Assembly: GCA_015066345.1 (NCBI GenBank)
Contig: SVOQ01000023.1
Location: forward strand, 1-41,400
Direction: 5' to 3'
Source: Oscillospiraceae bacterium
GTDB lineage: Bacteria > Bacillota > Clostridia > Oscillospirales > Acutalibacteraceae
DNA: 41,400 bases
Both the position numbers and the translations under genes were made by a program. The notes under the pieces were generated by a model, which was not told the origin of the DNA, did not search any database, and saw only the letters and a list, made by a program, of their open reading frames with translations. Below, one piece after another: positions 34,158 through 41,290 of this stretch (positions are counted from its first letter, which is position 1; the number at the start of each line of letters is the position of its first letter).

Positions 34158-34219
34158 CCTGAAGCAGGGAGGCGAGCTTCGCAATTTTGAAAATTTTTTC
34201 CGCTGAATACCAAATTGGG

Positions 34220-34248
34220 TTGAAATATAAATTTTTTCGTGATATTAT
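34220..34248 (+). promoter_or_regulatory. Promoter of the replication pair
   Basis: TTGAAA (34220-34225), 17-nt spacer, TATTAT (34243-34248) with an extended -10 (TGA before it). Confidence 0.65.
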
Positions 34249-34254
34249 TTAAGC

Positions 34255-34268
34255 AGAACAAATGTTCT
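34255..34268. promoter_or_regulatory. LexA (SOS) box-like palindrome
   Basis: AGAACAAATGTTCT contains GAAC-N4-GTTC and agrees with the Gram-positive LexA consensus CGAACRNRYGTTYC except for the two outer bases. It covers the predicted transcription start, 6 nt after the -10, a place where a bound repressor would block the promoter. Confidence 0.55.
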
Positions 34269-34281
34269 GGAAGGAGTTATA

Positions 34282-35001
34282 ATGAAGGAAAGAAAAAGTT
34301 TTTTATTTTATTATGATTGGTTTAATGTTTTAAAAAACCCGAACTATAGTCAGGTGGGCAGAGTAGTAATGGCAATAGAAGAATACGAAAAAAGTGGTAT
34401 TGAACCACAATTTCGTGATTCAACATCTAAAATTGCATTTACGGTAATATCAAATACATTGATAAGAGATGCTGAAAAGTACGAGAAAAAATGTCTTAAA
34501 AATGCAGAGAACGCACGAAAGAGATGGGACAATAATGCGAACGTATACGAACGCATAAACGAAAATGCGAATTATGCCGATAAAGAAAGAGATAAAGATA
34601 AAGATAAAGATAAAGAAAAAGACACAGACAGAGATATAGAAAAAGATAGTATATCTTCTTCGTTTTCTTCGAAAACGGTGTGTGAGTACAGTGATGATTT
34701 TCTCGATTTCTGGAAGGAATATCCTAAAAAAGTCGGTAAGGGTGACGCATTTAAAAAGTGGAAAAAAGCGAAGCTTACCAATACTGATAAAACAGATATT
34801 ATGAATGCACTTAATTGGCAGAAAAAGAGTGACAGATGGCGTAATGATTACGGCAGGTTTATTCCAAACCCGTCAACATATATTTCCCAAAGACGGTGGG
34901 AGGACGAGCCTGATTTGAATTTTAATTCGGATATTACAGACCCGAGCAGATATACTGACGGGGACACATTACCTGATTTTATATTGAGAGGTGATTATTA
35001 A
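34282..35001 (+). CDS. Phage-type replisome organizer (DUF6291-like)
   Basis: A 239-residue protein. The N-terminal part (KSFLFYYDWFNVLKNPNYSQVGRVVMAIEEYE ... KYEKKCLKNAENARKRW) matches the DUF6291-type start of phage replication proteins. A highly charged linker KDKDKDKEKD is coded by four exact GATAAA hexamers (34591-34614). The C-terminal part has FWKEYPKKVGKGDAFKKWKK and RFIPNPSTYISQRRWEDEP, as in phage replisome organizers that recruit the helicase loader. Start ATG 34282 follows GAAGGAG. It overlaps the loader gene by one base. No capsid, integrase or terminase genes lie nearby, so this is a stand-alone module. Confidence 0.88.
   Translation: MKERKSFLFYYDWFNVLKNPNYSQVGRVVMAIEEYEKSGIEPQFRDSTSKIAFTVISNTLIRDAEKYEKKCLKNAENARKRWDNNANVYERINENANYADKERDKDKDKDKEKDTDRDIEKDSISSSFSSKTVCEYSDDFLDFWKEYPKKVGKGDAFKKWKKAKLTNTDKTDIMNALNWQKKSDRWRNDYGRFIPNPSTYISQRRWEDEPDLNFNSDITDPSRYTDGDTLPDFILRGDY
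34591..34614. repeat. GATAAA x4 microsatellite inside the replisome organizer gene
   Basis: Four exact GATAAA copies encode Asp-Lys repeats in the linker. Gain or loss of a unit would keep the frame and change only the linker length. Confidence 0.85.
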
Positions 35002-35810
35002 TGGTTAATCAAAGATTTTGTGCCGTATGCGGTAAGGAAAAGGAACAAAAACAAACGGGTTTTGGCAGTATCTGTATTTACATAGAGTGTGAATGTGAAA
35101 AGAAACTCAGGGAAGAAAAGGAGAAGAAAGACTCGGATTACGCCCTTAAAACCGCCGTAGAGCTGAGAAACAACAGTAGTCACCTTTCTCTCAGGGGACG
35201 TAATTCTTCCTTTAAAACGGCGGTTACGGACAAATACAACGAAACGGCTATAAGAGGTGGTAAATATCTGTTAAATCAACTAATGAACGGTGATACCGAG
35301 GACAAAAAGAACGGTCTCATACTTCAGGGTAACAGGGGTAGCGGTAAAACATATATTGCCTGTTGTGTTATTAATGATTTTAATAGTTCTTTACCCGTTA
35401 CTGATGAACGCAAAAGACTTATTATAAAAGAAAGAGATAACTCATTCTCTAAAAATGAGTTTACACCTATGAAATCGCCCTGTAAATTTATTTCTGAAAT
35501 GGATTTATACAGTCTTTTTTACGATAATTTTAACTACTGTAAGGTTAACGGACCTGTTGATGAATTTAAATCAGCCGAAAAATTACTTGTAATCGACGAT
35601 GTAGGCTCATTAAATTACGACAAAAACCGTATGCGTGATATGTATCTAAATATAATTGAATACCGCTATTCGGAGTGTTTACCTATTATGCTTACAACCA
35701 ACCTTACTAAACTCCAATTATCCGACTACCTGGGTGACAGGGTATTTGACCGCCTGAAATCCTGTTGTTATTTTTTAGATTTAATTTCACCTGAGAGCCG
35801 AAGAAACTGA
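35001..35810 (+). CDS. DnaC-like helicase loader ATPase
   Basis: A 269-residue AAA+ protein. An N-terminal zinc-finger-like segment (CAVCGKEKEQ ... CECEKK) precedes the ATPase core: Walker A GNRGSGKT near residue 110, Walker B LLVIDDVGS near residue 197 and sensor 1 TTNL near residue 235. These match DnaC/IstB-type loaders that place DnaB helicase on DNA. It starts on the last base of the replisome organizer stop (TAATG) with GAGAGGTGAT upstream, so the pair is translationally coupled. The loader could serve the chromosome or be a captured phage gene; there is no transposase next to it, so an IstB role is unlikely. Confidence 0.92.
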   Translation: MVNQRFCAVCGKEKEQKQTGFGSICIYIECECEKKLREEKEKKDSDYALKTAVELRNNSSHLSLRGRNSSFKTAVTDKYNETAIRGGKYLLNQLMNGDTEDKKNGLILQGNRGSGKTYIACCVINDFNSSLPVTDERKRLIIKERDNSFSKNEFTPMKSPCKFISEMDLYSLFYDNFNYCKVNGPVDEFKSAEKLLVIDDVGSLNYDKNRMRDMYLNIIEYRYSECLPIMLTTNLTKLQLSDYLGDRVFDRLKSCCYFLDLISPESRRN

Positions 35811-35843
35811 AAAAAATAATCAAAATCAAGTTACAAAAGTGTA

Positions 35844-35879
35844 ACAAACGATAAATTTTTATTGACAAACGATAAATTT
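35844..35879 (+). promoter_or_regulatory. Two 15-bp direct repeats overlapping the DUF2975 promoter
   Basis: ACAAACGATAAATTT occurs at 35844-35858 and 35865-35879, 21 bp (two helical turns) apart. The second copy overlaps the -35 TTGACA (35862-35867). They may be sites for the HTH protein encoded in the same operon. Confidence 0.6.
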
Positions 35880-35890
35880 AATAGTATTTT
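35862..35890 (+). promoter_or_regulatory. Promoter of the DUF2975-HTH-DUF4173 operon
   Basis: TTGACA (35862-35867), 17 nt, TATTTT (35885-35890). Good -35, weaker -10. Confidence 0.7.
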
Positions 35891-35910
35891 TGCCTCAAGG
35901 AGATGATTTT

Positions 35911-36357
35911 ATGAAGCGTTCCGAAAAATCACTTAATTTAACAATTATTCTTCTTGCAGGATTGAGTGTACTGTTTCTTGTTATGCTTTTTATAGCCCCA
36001 CGTGTTTTTACGGCTTACTGTGAAGCCGATAATACAAGTGTGGGTGCTCGTAATACTCTTATAGGTGTATTCTATGGTTGTACACCGTCCGCGATTCTGA
36101 CTTTAGTTTATCTTTTTAAATTTCTATTTAATATTAAAAAAGGGGAGGTGTTCTGTAACAGCACGGTAAAGTATATTAAAATTCTCTCTTACACCTGTCT
36201 TTCCGTCGTGCCTCTGTCCTTGCCCCTTTGTTATTTCTTCCTTGCGGGTTTCCCCATACCTATGGCGGCAGGGTTTATGTGGCTATTTTTCCGAGTACTG
36301 AAAAATGCCTTTGAACGAGGTAGCGAAATTAAAAACGAAAACGATTTGACGGTGTAA
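35911..36357 (+). CDS. DUF2975 membrane protein
   Basis: A 148-residue protein with four membrane helices (about residues 8-28, 49-70, 88-112 and 114-130). The start ATG 35911 has AAGGAG 8 nt upstream; a TTG at 35890 lies inside the promoter. Its topology and its position just before an HTH gene (2 nt apart) match the common DUF2975/YozG-like pairs of Firmicutes. Function is not established; in such pairs the membrane protein may control the HTH protein. Confidence 0.88.
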   Translation: MKRSEKSLNLTIILLAGLSVLFLVMLFIAPRVFTAYCEADNTSVGARNTLIGVFYGCTPSAILTLVYLFKFLFNIKKGEVFCNSTVKYIKILSYTCLSVVPLSLPLCYFFLAGFPIPMAAGFMWLFFRVLKNAFERGSEIKNENDLTV

Positions 36358-36359
36358 AT

Positions 36360-36578
36360 ATGGGAATTATTGTAAACTTAGATGTAATGTTAGCTAAACG
36401 AAAAATGTCCTCGGGTGAACTTGCGTCACGTATAGGTCTTACCCAAGCCAATTTATCTATTTTAAAAACGGGTAAGGCTAAAGCTATACGATTTTCGACC
36501 CTTTCGGCAATTTGCAAGGAGCTTAACTGTCAACCCGGTGATATTTTAGAATTTTCCGAAGATTGCGAGGCGGAATAA
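36360..36578 (+). CDS. XRE-family (YozG-like) transcription regulator
   Basis: A 72-residue DNA-binding protein that is almost all helix-turn-helix (MLAKRKMSSGELASRIGLTQANLSILKTGK), with the conserved end FSTLSAICKELNCQPGDILEF. It sits 2 nt after DUF2975 and 1 nt before the DUF4173 gene, so the three are one transcript. A plausible operator is the pair of 15-bp repeats over the operon promoter, giving autoregulation. Confidence 0.93.
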   Translation: MGIIVNLDVMLAKRKMSSGELASRIGLTQANLSILKTGKAKAIRFSTLSAICKELNCQPGDILEFSEDCEAE

Positions 36579-36579
36579 T

Positions 36580-38604
36580 ATGGATGTTAATAATATTCAG
36601 AATAATACAAATAACAGTGCAATTCCCCAATACGTTACTAATACCCCGATAGCCCAAAAACCGCCCAAAAAAGTTTATCCGTTTAATAACAAGGACTTTT
36701 ATTTCCTTATTTTTTCAACGGTTGCTACGTTTCTTTGTATAAGGCTCGGTTTACTTAATGGCTTTAATATTGGTTTTACAATAACTTACGCTGTTCATTC
36801 TCTTGTCAGCTTAATTTACGTAAGCTCAAGGGATGCTAAAAATAAGTTTTTGTATTCCGTAATGTTTGTAATAAGCCTGATACTTTCGGCATCTTTTACT
36901 CTACACGATAATACGGGGTTAAAAATTCTTGCAGTATTAGTTACTTTATTTATAAACGCTATGGTATTCAACGGACTTAGCGGTACTTCACTTTGTAACG
37001 ACGGTACATTCCTTAAAATAGTTGATATATTTTACGTAAGTTTAATTGAACCATTTGCTAATTTAGACAAGCTCATTGTTTCTGTTAAGACAGTTTTTAA
37101 GAACCGTAATAATAAGTTCGTTATGGTAATACCCGGTATACTGATTTCAATTCCCGTACTTATTATTGTTATACCGCTTCTTTCAAGTGCTGATGCGGCG
37201 TTTAACACAATAGTAAAAAAGGTATTTTCAAACGTTACTTTACTCATTATCAGTCTGCTTTTAACGGTTTTGGCAGTACCGTTTTTATCATCGTACTCAT
37301 TCACCCTTGCCGGTGGTATTACAAAGGATAAAAATAAGAACCTGAATTCTAAGCCCGGTAAAGTTTCACCGGTATTTCTTAACACATTTCTTTTAATAAT
37401 CGGTTTTATTTACGCGGTTTTCCTTGTATCCCAATTAGCGTATATATCCGATACATTCGCTTTCCTCTTACCTAAGGGATTCAGTGCGGCTCAGTTTGCC
37501 AGAAGCGGATTTTTCCAGATGTGTGCCGTTACGGCTCTTAACCTGATTATTACTTTCCTTGTATCAGTAATTGAAAAAACCAAGGATAACGGTCGTTTAC
37601 CTGTTTCTACTAAGTTAATTTTAACTTTCTTTACTGCCTTTTCTTTATTCCTGACAATAAATGCATTTATAAGAATGTCAATGTACATAGATATGTACGG
37701 TTTAACACAGTTAAGAGTATTAACGAGCGTATTTATGATAATGCTCTGTATAATATTCTTAATAGTTTTAATAAGAATATTCTTTGAAAAATTCAGATAT
37801 ATTAATTATATTCTCGTTACCTGTGCTTTAACATTCGTAGCCGTATCCGTTACAAATATCGATACCCATATCTCAAAATACAACTATCTCAAATATACCC
37901 AAGGGGAGATAGGGGTTGATTTTGAGCATTACGAAAGCCTCGGCTCTGCGGCAATACCCGAGCTTATTAAACTTTCAAGAAGTGATGATTATATTACGTC
38001 ACGCCTTGCAAAAAATGCTATTTCGGATATTGCCGAAAGTAAGTTTAATTATACTTCGGAAGACGGATTTAATTATGAAAGTAATTTCTTCCAATTCAAT
38101 ACATCGAAAAACAAGGCTGCTAAATCCCTTGATAAATTCTTTAAAGAGAATAAAACAATTGATTATCTGGACGTTGATTTTACTGATTATAAGACAAAGG
38201 TTTCGGAATATGGTGCAACTGACTTTATGCCCGACTTCAATGAAATTGATAAAACATTCTCTGATTTGGCAGTAGGCTATGATTATGATTACTACGACGA
38301 TAGCGAAAACAACACTATCGAATTGGTTATAACCTACGATAATGCAGTCGATTACAAAAACGCATTTAATAAACTCAGATTAAAGGACAGAACTAAATCC
38401 ACCTTTGAATATGCGGACTACACCTTTATTTTAATTGATTCGGATAAAATAGATATGCCTGAAGAACTTGGTATTATTGCTTATTCGTCCGATGAAATGA
38501 CAATAACGTATCTCTGGTATCAGAATGACAAAACAACCTACGAGGATATATCGGATTTAGAGCAGTTTTGTATTGATAATTTTGAGTTGATGTTTGTTTA
38601 TTGA
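36580..38604 (+). CDS. DUF4173 multi-pass membrane protein
   Basis: A 674-residue protein. After a Gln/Asn/Pro-rich cytosolic start it has about eleven membrane segments to residue 430, including the DUF4173/DUF4153 signature FSAAQFARSGFFQMCAVTALNL near residue 305. A soluble C-terminal domain of about 240 residues follows, with one acidic run YDYDYYDDSENN near residue 565. The family is widespread in Firmicutes and without known function. It is the last gene of the operon. Confidence 0.88.
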   Translation: MDVNNIQNNTNNSAIPQYVTNTPIAQKPPKKVYPFNNKDFYFLIFSTVATFLCIRLGLLNGFNIGFTITYAVHSLVSLIYVSSRDAKNKFLYSVMFVISLILSASFTLHDNTGLKILAVLVTLFINAMVFNGLSGTSLCNDGTFLKIVDIFYVSLIEPFANLDKLIVSVKTVFKNRNNKFVMVIPGILISIPVLIIVIPLLSSADAAFNTIVKKVFSNVTLLIISLLLTVLAVPFLSSYSFTLAGGITKDKNKNLNSKPGKVSPVFLNTFLLIIGFIYAVFLVSQLAYISDTFAFLLPKGFSAAQFARSGFFQMCAVTALNLIITFLVSVIEKTKDNGRLPVSTKLILTFFTAFSLFLTINAFIRMSMYIDMYGLTQLRVLTSVFMIMLCIIFLIVLIRIFFEKFRYINYILVTCALTFVAVSVTNIDTHISKYNYLKYTQGEIGVDFEHYESLGSAAIPELIKLSRSDDYITSRLAKNAISDIAESKFNYTSEDGFNYESNFFQFNTSKNKAAKSLDKFFKENKTIDYLDVDFTDYKTKVSEYGATDFMPDFNEIDKTFSDLAVGYDYDYYDDSENNTIELVITYDNAVDYKNAFNKLRLKDRTKSTFEYADYTFILIDSDKIDMPEELGIIAYSSDEMTITYLWYQNDKTTYEDISDLEQFCIDNFELMFVY

Positions 38605-38614
38605 TTATTTCTTG

Positions 38615-38642
38615 TTGACAAATACAATAAAACTAATATAAT
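38615..38642 (+). promoter_or_regulatory. Promoter of the riboswitch-ribU transcript
   Basis: TTGACA (38615-38620), 16-nt spacer, TATAAT (38637-38642); the leader begins just before the aptamer. Confidence 0.8.
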
Positions 38643-38653
38643 AATATTGATGA

Positions 38654-38760
38654 AACTTCAGGGCGGGGTGTGAGTCCCCACCGGCAGTAAAAGTCTGCGA
38701 GCCTTTTGGCTGATCGGGTGTAATTCCCGAACCGACGGTATAGTCCGGAGGAAAGAAGAT
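38654..38760 (+). ncRNA. FMN riboswitch (RFN element)
   Basis: All conserved parts of the RFN aptamer are present: the closing stem CTTC (38656)/GAAG (38755), AGGGCGGGGTG, GTCCCCACCGGC, AGTCTGCGAGCC, GATCGGGTG/ATTCCCGAACCGAC and the end AGTCCGGAGGAAAGAAG. It binds FMN and controls the riboflavin transporter just behind it. Confidence 0.96.
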
Positions 38761-38795
38761 ATTAATCAACTTATTATTCTTTTTCCATCTATATT

Positions 38796-38829
38796 TACGC
38801 CCTGTATTTTCAGGGCGTATTTCTTTTTT
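38796..38829 (+). terminator. Riboswitch-controlled terminator before ribU
   Basis: TACGCCCTG (38796-38804) pairs with CAGGGCGTA (38811-38819), followed by T-rich TTTCTTTTTT. The right arm repeats TTCAGGGCG from the aptamer start (38657-38665), so the left arm could pair with the aptamer instead when FMN is absent. Confidence 0.85.
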
Positions 38830-38843
38830 AGAGGGTGTTTTAT

Positions 38844-39425
38844 ATGAAAACCAAAAACAACAAACTTAAACTTCAGAAACTTACAACCGCCGCCGTCCTT
38901 GCGGCACTTTCAATAGTGCTTATGGTGACCGTGCGTTTCCCCATATTTCCCGCGACGCCGTTTTATGAAATGGAATTTGCGGATGTGCCGATTTTAATCT
39001 GTTCGTGGATTTTAGGTCCCGTGTATGCGTTGGTGTCCTTACTTGTAGTTTGCGTTATCCAGACTCTAACGGTAAGTTCAGGTAGCGGTATTATAGGCTT
39101 TTTAATGCATTTCCTCTCGTCGGGACTTTTAATAATTATACTTTCTTTATTTAAAGTTAAAATTAGAGATTGCAGCGGTGCTAAGAGTTTAATTTTACGT
39201 GTGGTTTCAGCCTCAGTTGGTGTTATTGCGGTTATTCTCGTTATGATACCTATGAATATCTGGTTAACCTCTGAATTTATGGGGCTTCCCGCATCTGAAT
39301 TTTTCAAAGCATTCCTTGGTTACTGTGTTGGCTTTAACGCCATAAAAGCAGGGGCAAACGTGCTTATATACAATCTTCTTTCACCGCAGTTGAATAAGGT
39401 TTACAAAAAACTATTTAAAATTTAA
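38844..39425 (+). CDS. ribU: Riboflavin ECF transporter substrate-binding protein RibU
   Basis: A 193-residue S component with about five to six membrane helices. It has the AAVLAALSIVLM start and the EMEFADVPILICSWILGPVYALVSL segment of RibU. A C-terminal region with CVGFNAIKAGANVLIYNLL ends in a basic tail for contact with the shared ECF module. ATG 38844 is preceded by GAGGGTG. The FMN riboswitch in front confirms the vitamin. ECF ATPases are encoded elsewhere. Confidence 0.96.
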   Translation: MKTKNNKLKLQKLTTAAVLAALSIVLMVTVRFPIFPATPFYEMEFADVPILICSWILGPVYALVSLLVVCVIQTLTVSSGSGIIGFLMHFLSSGLLIIILSLFKVKIRDCSGAKSLILRVVSASVGVIAVILVMIPMNIWLTSEFMGLPASEFFKAFLGYCVGFNAIKAGANVLIYNLLSPQLNKVYKKLFKI

Positions 39426-39487
39426 AGAATAATAAAATATCAGTCACATATAATCATACCAATACTGTATTGATTTTATAAAAACTA

Positions 39488-39516
39488 TTGACAAAGGTAG
39501 TTAAAATTAATACAAT
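39488..39516 (+). promoter_or_regulatory. Promoter of the ACP-like/proS transcript
   Basis: TTGACA (39488-39493), 17 nt, TACAAT (39511-39516). Confidence 0.75.
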
Positions 39517-39563
39517 TTATTAGTTATAAAAATAATTTTAATTCTTATGGAGATGTTTATTTT

Positions 39564-39782
39564 ATGCCTTACGAGAAAATCAAACAAATTATCTGTGAAG
39601 AATTTGAAATTGATGAAGACGATATCTCTCTCGATACTGATTTAGTAGCCGACCTTGGCTTTGATGAGCTTGACATTGCAGACCTTTGCATGAGCCTTGA
39701 AGATGCCTTCGAAAAGGAAATTTCCGACGAAGACCTTCAGGAAATCGAAACAGTAGGGGATTTCGTTAAACATTTAGAATAA
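39564..39782 (+). CDS. Acyl-carrier-like protein lacking the phosphopantetheine serine
   Basis: A 72-residue, acidic four-helix protein with the ACP pattern (KIKQIICEEFEIDEDDI, then SLEDAFEKEISDEDLQEIETVGDFVKHL). At the cofactor site the usual DSL is DEL: Glu35 (codon GAG, 39666-39668) replaces the serine that takes 4'-phosphopantetheine. Two base changes would be needed from TCN or more from AGY, so this is not a simple sequencing slip. It cannot carry acyl groups in the normal way. It starts behind GGAGATG and sits 24 nt before proS; no fatty-acid genes are near. Confidence 0.85.
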   Translation: MPYEKIKQIICEEFEIDEDDISLDTDLVADLGFDELDIADLCMSLEDAFEKEISDEDLQEIETVGDFVKHLE

Positions 39783-39806
39783 TTTAAAGATAAAGAGGAT
39801 GTATTA

Positions 39807-41246
39807 ATGGCAGAACAGAAAAAAATGGTCGAAGCTATAACTTCTATGGAAGTTGACTTCGCCCAATGGTACACAGACGTTGTTAAAAAAGCCGACCTTG
39901 TTGACTATTCAAGTGTTAAAGGTTGTATGATTATCAGACCCTACGGCTACGCTATCTGGGAAAATATTCAGAATATTCTCGACACCGAGTTCAAGAAAAC
40001 AGGTCACGAGAATGTTTATATGCCCATGTTTATTCCCGAAAGCCTTTTACAGAAGGAGAAAGACCACGTTGAGGGCTTCGCTCCCGAGGTTGCCTGGGTT
40101 ACACACGGCGGTAGCAATGAACTTGAAGAAAGACTTTGCGTAAGACCAACTTCAGAAACACTTTTCTGCGAACATTACGCAAAAATCATTCAGTCACACC
40201 GCGATCTTCCTAAGCTCTATAACCAGTGGTGCAGTGTTGTACGTTGGGAAAAAACCACAAGACCTTTCCTCAGAACCCGTGAGTTCTTATGGCAGGAGGG
40301 TCACACAGTACACGCAACAGCTGAGGAAGCAATAGAAGAAACAGAGCGTATGCTCAACGTTTACGCCGATATGTGCGAAAAAGCCCTCTGTATGCCCGTT
40401 ATAAGGGGAGTTAAGACCGAGAGCGACAAGTTTGCAGGTGCAGTTTCTACATACTGTATTGAGGCTCTTATGCACGACGGTAAAGCTTTACAGGCGGCTA
40501 CATCCCACTACTTCGGTGACGGTTTCGCAAGAGCCTTTGATATGACATATACTGATAAAGAAAATAAACTTCAGTACGTTCACCAGACATCATGGGGTTC
40601 AACTACAAGACTTATCGGTGCTATTATTATGTCACACGGTGACAACAACGGTCTTGTTCTTCCTCCCGCCGTTGCTCCCATTCAGGTTGTTATTCTTCCC
40701 ATTGCTCAGCATAAGGAAGGCGTTCTTGATAAGGCTTACGAGCTTAAAGAAAGACTTTCAAAGTCATTCCGAGTAAAAGTTGACGATTCTTCCAACTCCG
40801 CAGGTTGGAAATTTGCCGAATACGAGATGAAGGGTGTTCCGCTCCGTCTTGAAATCGGTCCTAAGGATATTGAAAATAATCAGTGCGTACTCGTCAGACG
40901 TGACAACAGAGAAAAAATCTTTGTTTCCCTCGATAACCTTGAACAGGGTATTCAGGAGGCTCTCGACAACTACGCTCAGGCTATTTACAACAAAGCCCTT
41001 GAAAATCTTGAAAAACGCACATACACCTGTACCGAAATTGACCAAATCGCAAAAATGCTCGAGGCAAACGGCGACGGTTTCGTTAAAGCAATGTGGTGCG
41101 GTGACGAAGAATGCGAGGACAAAGTTAAAGACCTTACAGGCGTTGGCTCACGTTGTATTCCCTTTAATCAGGAAGAAGTTTCCGACAAATGTATCTGTTG
41201 CGGTAAACCTGCAAAACACCTCGTCTATTGGGGTAAAGCATATTAA
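39807..41246 (+). CDS. proS: Prolyl-tRNA synthetase, eukaryote/archaeon-like short type
   Basis: A 479-residue class II synthetase of the type without the bacterial editing domain. Motif 2 ([28 protein letters not shown]) and motif 3 ([16 protein letters not shown]) are complete. The zinc-type C-terminal domain has cysteines in CGDEECEDK and [18 protein letters not shown]. Start ATG 39807 follows AAAGAGGATG. It attaches proline to tRNA-Pro. There is no T-box leader; the ACP-like gene precedes it in the same transcript. Confidence 0.97.
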   Translation: MAEQKKMVEAITSMEVDFAQWYTDVVKKADLVDYSSVKGCMIIRPYGYAIWENIQNILDTEFKKTGHENVYMPMFIPESLLQKEKDHVEGFAPEVAWVTHGGSNELEERLCVRPTSETLFCEHYAKIIQSHRDLPKLYNQWCSVVRWEKTTRPFLRTREFLWQEGHTVHATAEEAIEETERMLNVYADMCEKALCMPVIRGVKTESDKFAGAVSTYCIEALMHDGKALQAATSHYFGDGFARAFDMTYTDKENKLQYVHQTSWGSTTRLIGAIIMSHGDNNGLVLPPAVAPIQVVILPIAQHKEGVLDKAYELKERLSKSFRVKVDDSSNSAGWKFAEYEMKGVPLRLEIGPKDIENNQCVLVRRDNREKIFVSLDNLEQGIQEALDNYAQAIYNKALENLEKRTYTCTEIDQIAKMLEANGDGFVKAMWCGDEECEDKVKDLTGVGSRCIPFNQEEVSDKCICCGKPAKHLVYWGKAY

Positions 41247-41249
41247 GAC

Positions 41250-41281
41250 AAAAACCTCCCGCAACAACGGGAGGTTTTTTT
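41250..41281 (+). terminator. Terminator of proS
   Basis: AAACCTCCCG pairs with CGGGAGGTTT around CAACAA-type loop bases, then a run of T residues. Confidence 0.88.
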
Positions 41282-41290
41282 GTATAGTAA

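Noticed and set aside
33923-34261. A 112-codon open frame on the minus strand in the repeat cluster
   Set aside because: It runs through the palindromes and the 109-bp repeat, has no ribosome site, and its translation has no recognisable domain. The frame is a by-product of the repeats.
35001-35810. IstB transposition helper
   Set aside because: The fold class is shared, but there is no IS21 transposase and the partner gene is a phage replisome organizer, so a helicase loader is the better call.
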